From: Streptomyces sp. NBC_01210
Lineage (GTDB): Bacteria > Actinomycetota > Actinomycetes > Streptomycetales > Streptomycetaceae
Direction of reading: 5' to 3'
NCBI RefSeq assembly: GCF_036010325.1
Contig: NZ_CP108549.1
Span: 1,860,001-1,924,000, forward strand
DNA: 64,000 bases
The notes beneath the pieces were generated by a model. The model was not told the origin of the DNA. It saw nothing but the letters and a program-made list of their open reading frames with translations, and did no database searches. Position numbers and translations under genes: made by a program. Positions within the stretch are counted from its first letter, which is position 1, and every line of letters begins with the position of its first letter. Shown here piece after piece: positions 50,851 to 59,935 of the stretch.

Positions 50851-52415
50851 GGAGGCGTACCACCGTCGCCGGCGCGGCGGTGCTCGTCGCCGGCGCGGCG
50901 CTCGCGCTGCTGCCCGCGGGGACTGCCGCCGCGCACCCTCTGGGCAACTTCACGGTCAACCGGTACGACGGGCTTCTCGTCGCCCCGAAGCTGCTGAGCG
51001 TCGATCATGTCGAGGACCTCGCGGAGATACCCGCCGCCCAGGCGCGTTCCAAGATCGACCGGGACGGCGACCGGAAGATGTCCACGGATGAACTGTCGGC
51101 GTGGGCACAGGGCCGCTGCCGGGACGCGGCGCAGGACAGCCAGGTCACCGTCGAGCGACAGGCGGCTGCGCTCACATCCGGCGCGAGCCGCGCCGAAGTA
51201 CGCCCCGGACAGGCCGGGCTGCCGACGCTCCGCGTCGAGTGCAGACTGACGGCCGCACTGCCGGAAGGGCGGCAGACGATCGCCTTCCGAGCGCCGGGCG
51301 GCGACAAGGGTCCGGGCTGGCGGGAGATCACGGCCCGCGGGGACCGGATGACGCTCGCCTCCTCCGACGTATCGAAGGCAACGACGTCACGGCGGCTGAC
51401 GGTGTACCCGAACGGCCAGCTCTCCTCGGCGCCGGACCAGAGGGCGGCCGAGCTCTCGGTCACTCCGGGCGGCGCCCCGGCGGCGGCGGACCGCCCCGGG
51501 GAGGCCGCGGTCCCGGCCTCCGTACTGCCGCGCGGCGCGGATCGCTGGACACAGGCGCTGACCGGGCTGGTGTCCCGGCGCGAACTGACCGCGGGATTCG
51601 CCGCGCTGGCCCTGGCGACCGCGTTGCTGCTCGGTGCGCTGCACGCGCTCGCGCCGGGCCACGGCAAGACCGTGATGGCGGCCGCCGCGGCGGCCGGCGG
51701 ACGGAACTCGCTGCGCGACGTCCTGTCGCTGGGTGCGTCGGTGACGGTCACCCACACGCTCGGAGTGTTCGCGCTCGGCGCGCTGATCGCCGCGGGCTCG
51801 GCGGCTGCGCCGTCGGTGGTGGCGTGGCTGGGCGTCGCGAGCGGAGTGCTGGTGGCCGTGGCGGGAGCGGTACTGGTGCGCAGAGCCTGGCGGAACCGCG
51901 GTCATGCGCACGGACACAGCCACGGACATGGTCACGGGCACAGTCACGGGCAAGACCACGCGCACGCACACGGCGACGGGCATACGCACTCGGTCGAGCA
52001 CGGACACGGCCATGGCCACACGCACGGACACGGACACGGACACGGCCATGACCACACCCACGACCACCGCACGCTGAGTCTCCGCTCCACCCTCCTGCTC
52101 GGCTTCGCCGGCGGACTCGTCCCCAGTCCCTCCGCCGTCGTCGTGCTCGTCGGCGCCGCCGCCCTGGGCCGCGCCTGGTTCGGTCTGCTGCTCGTCCTCG
52201 CATACGGTGCCGGCCTCGCCCTCACCCTCACCGCCGCCGGCTTCGCAGCCGTCCGGCTCGGCGACCGCGCCTCCCGCCTTCTCCGCGAAAGGAGCCTCCG
52301 TAAGGGAAGGACGTTCTCCGCCGTGCAGCGCGTACTGCCGCTCGGCACGGCGTGCGTGGTACTCGCCCTCGGATGCGGATTGGCGCTCAAGGGGGCGGCA
52401 ACAGCCCTTGCGTGA
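50847..52415 (+). CDS. NicO/RcnA-like nickel-cobalt transporter with long His-rich loop
   Basis: A 522-residue membrane protein with a signal-like N-terminus (VAGAALALLPAGTAAAHPLG) and a periplasmic-side domain of about 220 residues containing an EF-hand-like DRDGDRKMSTDE. The transporter core begins near LALATALLLGALHALAPGHG with the HALAPGHGKT motif of the NicO/RcnA family. Between helices 4 and 5 lies a loop with about 30 histidines (GHGHGHSHGQDHAHAHGDGH and similar). Family members export nickel or cobalt. In this operon it is coupled to the TPR and DUF4331 proteins, an arrangement I cannot explain by known nickel homeostasis. Confidence 0.85.
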   Translation: MRRRTTVAGAAVLVAGAALALLPAGTAAAHPLGNFTVNRYDGLLVAPKLLSVDHVEDLAEIPAAQARSKIDRDGDRKMSTDELSAWAQGRCRDAAQDSQVTVERQAAALTSGASRAEVRPGQAGLPTLRVECRLTAALPEGRQTIAFRAPGGDKGPGWREITARGDRMTLASSDVSKATTSRRLTVYPNGQLSSAPDQRAAELSVTPGGAPAAADRPGEAAVPASVLPRGADRWTQALTGLVSRRELTAGFAALALATALLLGALHALAPGHGKTVMAAAAAAGGRNSLRDVLSLGASVTVTHTLGVFALGALIAAGSAAAPSVVAWLGVASGVLVAVAGAVLVRRAWRNRGHAHGHSHGHGHGHSHGQDHAHAHGDGHTHSVEHGHGHGHTHGHGHGHGHDHTHDHRTLSLRSTLLLGFAGGLVPSPSAVVVLVGAAALGRAWFGLLLVLAYGAGLALTLTAAGFAAVRLGDRASRLLRERSLRKGRTFSAVQRVLPLGTACVVLALGCGLALKGAATALA

Positions 52416-52457
52416 GCTAACTTGGGGTAGTTGCTCTGCTACGGATGGGGGCTCGCT

Positions 52458-54161
52458 GTGAGCGAAGTGCCGGGCGATGAGCGGCTGGTCGCGGGGCGCT
52501 ACCGACTGCTGAGCCCGCTGGGCGAGGGCGGGATGGGCGTCGTGTGGCGGGCCCGCGACGAAGTGCTGATACGCGAGGTCGCCGTCAAGGAGGTCCGCGC
52601 TCCCGCCGGACTCGGCGGTGCCGACGAGCGGCGGCTCTACGCACGCCTGGAGCGGGAGGCATGGGCGGCGGGCCGGATCTCGCACCGCAATGTGGTGACC
52701 GTCTACGACGTGGCGACCGAGGACGGCCGGCCCTGGATCGTGATGGAGCTGGTGCGCGGGCTCGCGCTCTCCGATGTGCTTGACGCGGAGGGGCCGATCA
52801 CCCCGCAGCGCGCGGCCCACATCGGCGCCGAGATTCTCGCGGCCCTGCGCGCCGCGCACGAGGCGGGTGTGCTGCACCGCGATGTGAAGCCGGGGAACGT
52901 ACTCATCGCCAATGACGGCCGGGTGGTGCTCTCGGACTTCGGGATCGCCATGGTCGAGGGGACCTCCAATCTCACGATGACGGGCGAGCTGATCGGCTCT
53001 CCCGAATTCCTCGCGCCCGAGCGCGCGCTGGGGCGCACTCCGGGGCCCGAGTCGGATCTGTGGTCGCTCGGAGTGCTGCTGTACGCCGCGGTCGAGGGCA
53101 ACTCCCCGTTCCGGCAGAACACTCCGCTCAGCACGCTGCGCGCCGTCGTCGACGAGGAGCTGCCGCCGCCCCGCAGGGCCGGTGCGCTGGAGCCGGTCAT
53201 CGCGGGGCTGCTGCGCAAGGATCCGGCGGACCGCCTCTCGGCGGCGGAGGCCGAGCATCAGCTGCGGGTGGTGGGCGCGGGTGGCGGCACGCGTACCGCA
53301 CCTCCCCCCTCCCCCGGTCCGTACAGCCCTACGGTGGCGGCCTCGCCGGCCGCACCGGCCCCGGGGCCCGCGTCGTTCGGTCCGCCGCCGACGCCCGCGA
53401 CAACGGCGACGACGGGAGTGCCGCGGGACCGCTCGCGGCAGGCGGCCACGGCGCTGGTCGCCGGTGTGGCGGTACTGCTTCTCGCGGTCGGCGGCCTCGC
53501 CTGGGCTCTGGTCAACAAGGGCAAGGACCAGGGCGGATCGGACAACAGCGGCAGCACGGCACCCGCGGGCGGGAGTGCCGGCACCGCCGGTCCAGGCAGC
53601 ACGCCCCCGAGCAGCGGCGGACCGGACGGCGGCACCACGAACGGCGGCACGGGCGCCGGTACGGGCGCCGGTACGGGCGCAGGTACGGACGGCGGGTCGG
53701 CCAACGCAGGCAATGGGTCCCACGCGGCCACTGGCGGCAACGGCGGCGCGCACACGCCGCCGCAGAGCGTGAAGGTCTACGCCCGGACCGTGCACGGAAG
53801 TTACTCGGGCAGTTGTCCGCCGCCCGAGGCGGAGGCTCCGGCCTTCAGGGCAACGATCACGGTCGGCCGCACTCCGGCGGCTGTCGAGTACCGCTGGGCG
53901 ACCAGGAGCGGGAAGAGCTCCGACTCCGGCTGGAAGACGCTGGACTTCGGGGCGGGGGGCGGCAGGCAGCAGCAGGTCAACCACATCGAGCTGACCTACG
54001 ATCCGAACGGGACACACCACGACCAGATCCGGGTGGAAATCCGGAGTCCGGTCGAGGTGCGCTCCAACTGGATCGACTTCTCGGTCACGTGTGCGCAGGA
54101 GACCCCGACGGACGGGGGCTCCTACACGGCCAACACATACGGAATGACAGGGTCGGGCTGA
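52458..54161 (+). CDS. Receptor-type Ser/Thr protein kinase
   Basis: A 567-residue Hanks-type kinase from a GTG. The P-loop is LGEGGMGVVWRARD, the ATP lysine is Lys44 (VAVKEVR), the catalytic loop HRDVKPGN (Asp142, Asn147) and DFG at 160-162. A Pro/Ala-rich juxtamembrane part leads to one helix at about 331-352. The extracellular side starts with a Gly/Thr-rich linker (GTGAGTGAGTGAGT) and ends in a beta-rich domain of about 110 residues with two cysteines (SGSCPPPEAE, FSVTCAQE). It lacks PASTA repeats. It faces the SGNH lipase gene convergently with 9 bp between them. Confidence 0.92.
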   Translation: MSEVPGDERLVAGRYRLLSPLGEGGMGVVWRARDEVLIREVAVKEVRAPAGLGGADERRLYARLEREAWAAGRISHRNVVTVYDVATEDGRPWIVMELVRGLALSDVLDAEGPITPQRAAHIGAEILAALRAAHEAGVLHRDVKPGNVLIANDGRVVLSDFGIAMVEGTSNLTMTGELIGSPEFLAPERALGRTPGPESDLWSLGVLLYAAVEGNSPFRQNTPLSTLRAVVDEELPPPRRAGALEPVIAGLLRKDPADRLSAAEAEHQLRVVGAGGGTRTAPPPSPGPYSPTVAASPAAPAPGPASFGPPPTPATTATTGVPRDRSRQAATALVAGVAVLLLAVGGLAWALVNKGKDQGGSDNSGSTAPAGGSAGTAGPGSTPPSSGGPDGGTTNGGTGAGTGAGTGAGTDGGSANAGNGSHAATGGNGGAHTPPQSVKVYARTVHGSYSGSCPPPEAEAPAFRATITVGRTPAAVEYRWATRSGKSSDSGWKTLDFGAGGGRQQQVNHIELTYDPNGTHHDQIRVEIRSPVEVRSNWIDFSVTCAQETPTDGGSYTANTYGMTGSG

Positions 54162-54170
54162 CCGCGACGG

Positions 54171-54980
54171 TCAGGCGTGGGAGGTGAAGACGGGCAGGTA
54201 GCCGCCCGACTGTCCGGACGAGGTGGGGTGGTAGGACTCGCTGATGTTGAGCCAGTTGAGGCTGTGCAGCCAGGCCGACCCGGAGCAGATCTCGTGTCCG
54301 TTGAAGGCGGGTGCGACATCCGCGAAGTCGTAGCCGTGGTCGGCGGCGCGCTTCGCGATGGCGGCGTTGAGGTAGTTCGCGGCCCCGTTGATCGCGGACC
54401 GTTCGTTCTCGCTCAGTCCGGCGATGCAGCTGCCGCCGAGCTTGTAGAAGCGGGGGTAGCCGAGGACGACGACCTGGGCCGCCGGGGCCTTGGATCTGAT
54501 CGCCGAGTAGACCGAGTCGAGCTTGCCGGGCAGGGTCGAGTCGACGTAGCTCTTCGCCTGGTTGATCCGGTTGATGCAGCTGGACTCGGACTGCAGGACG
54601 CAGGTGGTCATGACGTCGGCGAAGCCGGCGTCATTGCCGCCGATGGTGATCGAGACGAGGTCGGTCGCGGAGTTGAGGGGGCCGAGCTGACCGGCCGTGA
54701 CATCACCCGTACGAGCGCCCGAGCAAGCGGTGAACCCGAACGACGAGAGTGAATGCGCGGCCGCCCAGAGCTTGGGATAGGCACGGCTGCTGCGCTTGCA
54801 GTTGCCGCTTGCGCTGTCGTAGCTGCCGGCCCCGAGACCCGATGAGTAGGAGTCGCCGAGGGCCACGTAGTCGAGCGCCAGGGCGGTGTCCGAGGCTTGT
54901 GCCTGGCCGGCTCCGGTGAGAGCGAGGACGGCGCCGAGGAGGAGTGAGGATGAGAATGCCGCGATTCGGGACAGTTTCAT
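54171..54980 (-). CDS. Secreted SGNH/GDSL-family lipase or esterase
   Basis: A 269-residue exported hydrolase. Signal peptide residues 1-29 (AAFSSSLLLGAVLALTGAGQ). Block I is VALGDSYSSGLG with nucleophile Ser44; block III is TIGGNDAGF; block V is SESYHPTSSGQ with His251. Six cysteines would form three disulfides, as in the Streptomyces rimosus-type extracellular lipase. It hydrolyses esters of fatty acids outside the cell. ATG at 54980 follows a perfect gggagg. The last residues are close to the kinase gene end; no terminator fits between. Confidence 0.93.
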   Translation of the reverse strand: MKLSRIAAFSSSLLLGAVLALTGAGQAQASDTALALDYVALGDSYSSGLGAGSYDSASGNCKRSSRAYPKLWAAAHSLSSFGFTACSGARTGDVTAGQLGPLNSATDLVSITIGGNDAGFADVMTTCVLQSESSCINRINQAKSYVDSTLPGKLDSVYSAIRSKAPAAQVVVLGYPRFYKLGGSCIAGLSENERSAINGAANYLNAAIAKRAADHGYDFADVAPAFNGHEICSGSAWLHSLNWLNISESYHPTSSGQSGGYLPVFTSHA

Positions 54981-55144
54981 GGAACCTCCCTTTAGCAGGA
55001 TCTCTGCCACAACTTTCGTAGCAGGCCCCATACTTCACCGGAAGTGTCCATGCCAAGACTTTTCCGTGAGAACTTCTTGACGGAGCGTCGGCTACTGCGC
55101 AGCATGGAGACCTGGCATCCGACGCCTTGGGGGGCAAGTCGGTC

Positions 55145-55588
55145 ATGCAGAACTTCAGAGACAAGCCGACAGCTGTCCGGACAGACCTGCTGCCGGTGCT
55201 CGCGGGCATCGCGGTCGCCATCTCGGGGGTGGGTGTCGCGCTGGCGCTCGCCGACGTTCAGTCGCCGCTGCGCGGGCCGTTCATCCTCTTCTTCCTGTTC
55301 GCCGGACCGGCCTGCGGCATCGCCGCGGCGCTGTCACGGCCGGCCCCGGCGGCCCGCGCCACCACTGCCGCGGCCGGGGCGCTCGTCATCAATCTGCTGG
55401 TGGCTCGGACCAGGTCGTCCCCGCACACCCTGACGGTCGGCGGAGGGATCATCACGGTGGCCGCGATCACCGCTCTGCTCTTCCTCTGGGCACTGGGTCG
55501 GCAAATGCGGAAGCCGGAACTCATCAACCCGGCTGATCGATTGGCGAAAGGGATCAAGAAGATCCGATCGGGACGGTTCCACATCTGA
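55145..55588 (+). CDS. Small integral membrane protein, unknown function (147 aa)
   Basis: Begins MQNFRDKPTAVRTDLLPVLA and has four predicted helices (LLPVLAGIAVAISGVGVALA; GPFILFFLFAGPACGIAAAL; ARATTAAAGALVINLLVART; GGGIITVAAITALLFLWALG). A basic tail (RLAKGIKKIRSGRFHI) follows. It lies just upstream of the glycosyltransferase operon on the same strand, but 358 bp separate them. I do not recognise a family. It may serve the polysaccharide genes downstream, but this is only proximity. Confidence 0.65.
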   Translation: MQNFRDKPTAVRTDLLPVLAGIAVAISGVGVALALADVQSPLRGPFILFFLFAGPACGIAAALSRPAPAARATTAAAGALVINLLVARTRSSPHTLTVGGGIITVAAITALLFLWALGRQMRKPELINPADRLAKGIKKIRSGRFHI

Positions 55589-55946
55589 CTACCGAAGTGG
55601 TACCAAAAAAGTAAAAAAGCGGGGTCATGTCCCAGGTCTTGCCATACAGTCCTAATCATCAATACCGTCGTACATCCACCCGCAACGGTTCATCATGCAA
55701 AGCGGCTCTAGGGGAGGGCTCAAGCGTCGCGATGGATCCGGAGCGGGGCGCGGTAGGGGGGTGCCGTGCTCGGTTTTCGCGCTCATTCCGAGCCGTACAC
55801 CGCGCGGCCTGTTTTGCCAGCTCACCCACCAGGTAGGGAGCGTTATGCCGTCATGGCCGGGGTGAGAAGTACCCCCCTTTCAAACCGGAAACTCATCCGG
55901 ACTGCCCGGGGGCGGGCGGTCCACCGGTGGAGAGGGAAACAGACTC
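55589..55946. other. 358-bp regulatory region before the glycosyltransferase operon
   Basis: No gene I can support. It begins with an AT-rich tract (55598-55617, including aaaaaagtaaaaaa) which is rare in this genome and may bend DNA or bind Lsr2-type proteins. The rest is GC-rich with no clear long inverted repeat. The end carries ggagaggg as ribosome binding site for the first GT2 gene. The long leader suggests regulated expression of the operon. Confidence 0.45.
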
Positions 55947-56858
55947 ATGAGCTCAGTCCTGCGCCCGGCCGCTCCGGGGCAAGATCCGTTCACCGAACCA
56001 TCGCACCACGCACCGTCGCACCATGAGGACAGCGCCGAAACAGCCATTGATCCGGAAGGACCGGTGCGCGGAGTCGGCCGAATATCCGCCAACTACCGCC
56101 CGATCTCCTCGCATCTCGCGATCACTCCGCCCGTGAGCGTCGTGATCCCCGCCATGAATGAGGCGGAAAATCTTCCGTACGTCTTCAAGACCCTTCCCGA
56201 CTGGATTCATGAAGTCGTACTGGTCGACGGGAATTCCAGCGACAACACCGTCCAGGTCGCCCGCGAACTGTGGCCGGACGTCAAGGTCGTCAAGCAGGTC
56301 GGCAAGGGCAAAGGGGATGCCCTCATCAGCGGATTTGCCGCCTGCACCGGCGACATCATCGTGATGGTCGACGCCGACGGTTCGGCGGACGGCCAGGAAA
56401 TCGTCTCGTATGTCTCCGCGCTGGTCTCCGGAGCCGATTTCGCCAAGGGCTCGCGCTTCGCCAACGGCGGTGGCACCGACGACATGACTCCGATCCGCAA
56501 GATCGGCAACTGGGTGCTGTGCGCGGTCGTCAACGCCAAGTTCGGGGCCCGCTACACCGATCTCTGCTACGGCTACAACGCCTTGTGGAAGCACTGCCTG
56601 GACAGCATCACGCTGGACTGCACCGGCTTCGAGATCGAGACCCTGATGAACATCCGGGTCGTCAAGGCCGGGTTGCGGGTCCAGGAGGTCCCCAGCCACG
56701 AGTACCTCCGCATCCACGGCGTCAGCAACCTCAGCGCCGTACGGGACGGACTGCGGGTCCTCAGAGTGATACTCAAGGAGAAAGGCGTGCGAAGAGCAGC
56801 CCGCCGTCGTGCGTCGGCGACGCTCAGCCTCAGGATTCCGCGGGGAGAGGCGTCTTGA
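55947..56858 (+). CDS. Family 2 glycosyltransferase (DPM-synthase-like)
   Basis: A 303-residue cytoplasmic GT-A enzyme. After a polar, His-rich N-terminal 55 residues (SHHAPSHHEDSAE) comes PPVSVVIPAMNEAENLPYVF, then EVVLVDGNSSDNT and the nucleotide-sugar metal motif VMVDADGSADG. The sequence DFAKGSRFANGGGTDDMT is typical of dolichol-phosphate mannosyltransferase-like enzymes. It transfers a sugar from a nucleotide donor to a lipid or polymer acceptor. Its stop overlaps the TTG of the next GT2 gene (TTGA), so the three genes to 58701 form one operon for a surface polysaccharide. Confidence 0.9.
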   Translation: MSSVLRPAAPGQDPFTEPSHHAPSHHEDSAETAIDPEGPVRGVGRISANYRPISSHLAITPPVSVVIPAMNEAENLPYVFKTLPDWIHEVVLVDGNSSDNTVQVARELWPDVKVVKQVGKGKGDALISGFAACTGDIIVMVDADGSADGQEIVSYVSALVSGADFAKGSRFANGGGTDDMTPIRKIGNWVLCAVVNAKFGARYTDLCYGYNALWKHCLDSITLDCTGFEIETLMNIRVVKAGLRVQEVPSHEYLRIHGVSNLSAVRDGLRVLRVILKEKGVRRAARRRASATLSLRIPRGEAS

Positions 56859-57862
56859 GCGACCGCGCCTTCTCCGTGGTGATCTGCGTCTACACCGAGG
56901 ACCGCTGGGAGGACATCCTGGCGGCCGTCGACTCGGTACGGGCCCAGTCACTGCCGGCTCTCGAGACGCTGCTCGTGGTCGACCACAACGCGGCGCTGCT
57001 CGAACGGCTCGGCAAGGAGTACAAGGACAGCGCGGCAGACGGTGAGAAGGTGCGGGTGCTCGCCAACGCGGGCCCCCGCGGCCTCTCCGCCGGCCGCAAC
57101 ACGGGGATCGTCGCCGCCCGCGGCGAGTTTGTCGCCTTCCTCGACGACGACGCCGTGGCCGAGCGTGACTGGCTGCGGTACTTCGCCGAGGGGTACGACG
57201 ACCGGCAGGTGATGGCCGTCGGCGGGCGGACGATGGCCGCCTGGGCATCGGGCCGCCGGCCGGTCTGGTTCCCCGAGGAGTTCGACTGGGTCGTCGGCTG
57301 TACCTACCGGGGGCTGCCGCCCGGCAAGGTGCGCGTCCGTAACGTCCTGGGCGGCAACGCCTCCTTCCGGCGCAGCGCCTTCGACGCCTCGGGCGGCTTC
57401 GCCACAGGGATCGGACGGGACGGCGACAAACGGCCGCTGGGCTGCGAGGAGACCGAGCTGTGCATCCGGCTCGCCAAGGCGCTGCCGGGCGCGGTGCTCC
57501 TGATCGACGACCGCGCGGTGATCCACCACAAGGTGCCAGCCGTCCGGGAGCGGTTCGGCTACTTCCGCACCCGTGCCTACGCCGAGGGTCTCTCCAAGGC
57601 GCTCGTGGCCCGGAGTGTGGGCGCGGCCAGGGGACTCGAGTCCGAGCGCCGCTACACCACGCGGGTCCTGCCGGCCGGAGTCGTGCGCGGGCTGCGCGAC
57701 GTGCTGCTGGGGCGGCGTGGCGGTGCGGGCCGGGCGGGCGCGATCGTCACCGGGGTCGCGGCGGCGGCGGGCGGCTATGTGGTGGGGAGCGTGCGGGCCC
57801 GCCGGGGCGGCGCCACGTTCTCGTCCGGTCCCCTTGCTGCATCGCGAGGTGAACCCGAGTGA
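56855..57862 (+). CDS. Family 2 glycosyltransferase, second in operon
   Basis: A 335-residue enzyme from a TTG overlapping the previous stop. GT-A features are FSVVICVYTEDRWEDILAAV, the donor loop RGLSAGRNTGIVAARGEFVA and the metal motif FLDDDAVAERDW; the acceptor-side ED motif is GCEETELCIRLA. The C-terminal 60 residues contain a hydrophobic stretch (GAIVTGVAAAAGGYVVGSVR) that may attach it to the membrane. It likely adds another residue to the same polymer as its partner. The GTGA overlap links it to the deacetylase. Confidence 0.9.
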   Translation: MSDRAFSVVICVYTEDRWEDILAAVDSVRAQSLPALETLLVVDHNAALLERLGKEYKDSAADGEKVRVLANAGPRGLSAGRNTGIVAARGEFVAFLDDDAVAERDWLRYFAEGYDDRQVMAVGGRTMAAWASGRRPVWFPEEFDWVVGCTYRGLPPGKVRVRNVLGGNASFRRSAFDASGGFATGIGRDGDKRPLGCEETELCIRLAKALPGAVLLIDDRAVIHHKVPAVRERFGYFRTRAYAEGLSKALVARSVGAARGLESERRYTTRVLPAGVVRGLRDVLLGRRGGAGRAGAIVTGVAAAAGGYVVGSVRARRGGATFSSGPLAASRGEPE

Positions 57863-58701
57863 ACCAGCCGGTGCCCATTCTGATGTACCACGCGGTCGGA
57901 CACCGCCCGGCGAAGGCCGCGTACGGTCTCTCCGTCTCGCCCGACGCCTTCGCCGAGCAGATGGAGCTGCTCGGCGAGCGCGGGTTCACGCCGGTCACCA
58001 CCGCGCAGCTGGGCGCTGCCTGGCGGTCGGGCGGCGGCTCGTTGCCGCGCCGTCCCGTGCTGATCACCTTCGACGACGGTTACGAGGGTGTGCACCGGCA
58101 CGCCCTCCCCGCCCTCGCCGAACACGGCTTCGTGTCGACGCTGTTCGTCTCGACCGGGTGGCTGCGCGGCGCCTACGACGAGGGCGGTGCGCTCGACACC
58201 ATGCTCGACTGGGACCAGGTGCGCGAACTGGCCGCCGCCGGCACGGAGATCGGCGGCCACACCCACACCCATCCGCAGCTCGACCAGCTCGACGACGGCC
58301 GCCTCCGGTACGAGACGGTCCGCTGCCGGGACATCATCGCCGACGAACTGGGCACCGGGCCGGTCTCCTTCGCCTATCCGTACGGCTACTCCAGCCGCCG
58401 GGTACGGCGTACGGTCCGCGCGGCCGGTTTCGCGCAGTCGCTCGCCGTGGGCAACGCTCTCGCCGTGCGCCGGCAGGGGCCGTACGCCCTGGAGCGGGTG
58501 ACCGTGCGGCGCGGCACGGACATCGAGGAGTTCGAGCGGCTCGTCGTCGGCAGATCCATCGCGCGGAACTTCGCCAAGGACCGTGCGATGACCAAGGGTT
58601 ACGCGCTGGTGCGCGGGGCCCGCAGGACGGGCGGGCTGCTCCGCCGGGCCGGTGGGCAGCTCCGCCGGGCCGGTGGGCAGCTCCGCCGGGCCGGTGGCTG
58701 A
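57859..58701 (+). CDS. Polysaccharide deacetylase (NodB/CE4 family)
   Basis: A 280-residue enzyme. Motif 1 is LITFDDGYEG with the catalytic aspartates, motif 2 is GGHTHTHPQL with the zinc-binding histidines, motif 3 lies in FAYPYGYSS. It removes N-acetyl groups from a polysaccharide, probably the product of the two upstream GT2 enzymes. No signal peptide is seen, which is unusual for CE4 enzymes and suggests action on a lipid-linked intermediate in the cytoplasm. The C-terminus ends in three copies of a seven-residue repeat (QLRRAGG) encoded by a 21-bp tandem repeat. Confidence 0.9.
   Translation: MNQPVPILMYHAVGHRPAKAAYGLSVSPDAFAEQMELLGERGFTPVTTAQLGAAWRSGGGSLPRRPVLITFDDGYEGVHRHALPALAEHGFVSTLFVSTGWLRGAYDEGGALDTMLDWDQVRELAAAGTEIGGHTHTHPQLDQLDDGRLRYETVRCRDIIADELGTGPVSFAYPYGYSSRRVRRTVRAAGFAQSLAVGNALAVRRQGPYALERVTVRRGTDIEEFERLVVGRSIARNFAKDRAMTKGYALVRGARRTGGLLRRAGGQLRRAGGQLRRAGG
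58636..58698 (+). repeat. 21-bp tandem repeat, three copies, in the deacetylase 3' end
   Basis: The unit cagctccgccgggccggtgg plus one base occurs three times at 58636, 58657 and 58678, in frame, and adds QLRRAGG units just before the stop codon. Copy number may vary among strains. Confidence 0.85.
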
Positions 58702-58787
58702 TGCCGGAACCGGCCGCCGGCCGGCCCCGGGCACGCCACCGGTCAAAACACCGTGCGCTCAGCGGCCCCGTGCCGGATCATGGCCGC

Positions 58788-59882
58788 ATGTCTGCCAAGC
58801 CTCAGGACGCTCTGCCGATCCGGCTCAACGTCGACGACAGCGATTCGCCTTCGGATGTCATCGACGCGCTGTTCCTCGGCCGCTTCGCGACGGGCGAGCA
58901 GCCGTACTCCCACAGCTCCACCATCGACCGCGTCAAGCCCGGTGCCACACTGCTGCCGCCGGCCGCCTCCGTACTGCGCTCCGCGCGCGACGACGACCGC
59001 AGCGCCACTCTCGCCGAGGGGGACGGCTGGACGCTGCTGGTATCCCGCTGGAACCGGGGCGCCGACGTCACCGTCACGGCGGTCAGCTCCGAGCTGGCCG
59101 AGAAGGTCCTGGGCCAGGCGACGGACGGCGCCCACGACGAGCCGGAACCGCAGCCGGAGAACGTCACCATGGGGTTCTGGTACGTCTCGCCGCGGCGCGG
59201 TCCGCACCGCACCACGCGCCAGATCGCCGCGGGCACCTGGGAGGAGGTCCGGCCCAACTACACGGCGCCGGTGGCCGATGCGATGGACCAGCTGATGAAG
59301 GTCACGCCGGACGACATCTCCGGCCGGCTGCTCCTCCTCCACGGCCCGCCGGGCACCGGCAAGACCTCGGCGCTGCGGACCCTGGCCCGCTCCTGGCGTG
59401 ACTGGTGCCAGGTCGACTGCGTACTCGACCCGGAGCGGCTCTTCAACGACGTCGGCTATCTGATGGACATCGCGATCGGCGAGGACGAGGGCACGTCGAA
59501 GGGCCGCTGGCGGCTGCTGCTGCTGGAGGACTGCGACGAGCTGATCCGCGGCGAGGCCAAGCACACCGCGGGCCAGGCGCTGTCCCGGCTGCTGAATCTC
59601 ACGGACGGCCTGCTGGGCCAGGGCCGTAACGTCCTGGTGGGCGTGACGACCAACGAGGACCTGGAACGCCTCCACCCGGCGGTGGTCCGCCCGGGGCGCT
59701 GTCTGGCCCGGATCGAGGTGGGCTCGCTGACCCGCAAGGAGTCGGTGAACTGGCTGGGCACGGAGGAGGGCGTGGGCCGCGAGGGCGCGACACTGGCCGA
59801 GCTGTACGCACTGCGCCGCGGCAGCAGCCCGGCCTCGGTCCCGGCTCAGAACGACGGCGCGGACGCGGGCTTGTATCTGTGA
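58788..59882 (+). CDS. AAA+ ATPase (DUF5925-type)
   Basis: A 364-residue protein. The N-terminal 165 residues (LNVDDSDSPSDVIDALFLGR; VTMGFWYVSPRRGPHRTTRQ) are the DUF5925-like part of unknown role. The AAA domain follows: Walker A LHGPPGTGKTSA (186-193), Walker B LLLLEDCDELI, sensor 1 VLVGVTTNEDLERLHPA and arginine finger region RPGRCLARIEV. This resembles Cdc48/BCS1-type folds that remodel proteins. ATG at 58788 has a weak ribosome binding site. It is downstream of the polysaccharide genes by 86 bp but no partner is evident. It is widespread in Streptomyces as far as I recall. Confidence 0.82.
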   Translation: MSAKPQDALPIRLNVDDSDSPSDVIDALFLGRFATGEQPYSHSSTIDRVKPGATLLPPAASVLRSARDDDRSATLAEGDGWTLLVSRWNRGADVTVTAVSSELAEKVLGQATDGAHDEPEPQPENVTMGFWYVSPRRGPHRTTRQIAAGTWEEVRPNYTAPVADAMDQLMKVTPDDISGRLLLLHGPPGTGKTSALRTLARSWRDWCQVDCVLDPERLFNDVGYLMDIAIGEDEGTSKGRWRLLLLEDCDELIRGEAKHTAGQALSRLLNLTDGLLGQGRNVLVGVTTNEDLERLHPAVVRPGRCLARIEVGSLTRKESVNWLGTEEGVGREGATLAELYALRRGSSPASVPAQNDGADAGLYL

Positions 59883-59935
59883 GCAGGGGTGGTGCGTCGT
59901 GAGCGCGACGCACCGCTGTCGCACGGCGTGAGCGT

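Noticed and set aside
51387..54020. Open frame of about 877 codons, minus strand
   Set aside because: Antisense to the NicO and kinase genes; its repeats mirror their His-rich and Gly-rich codons.
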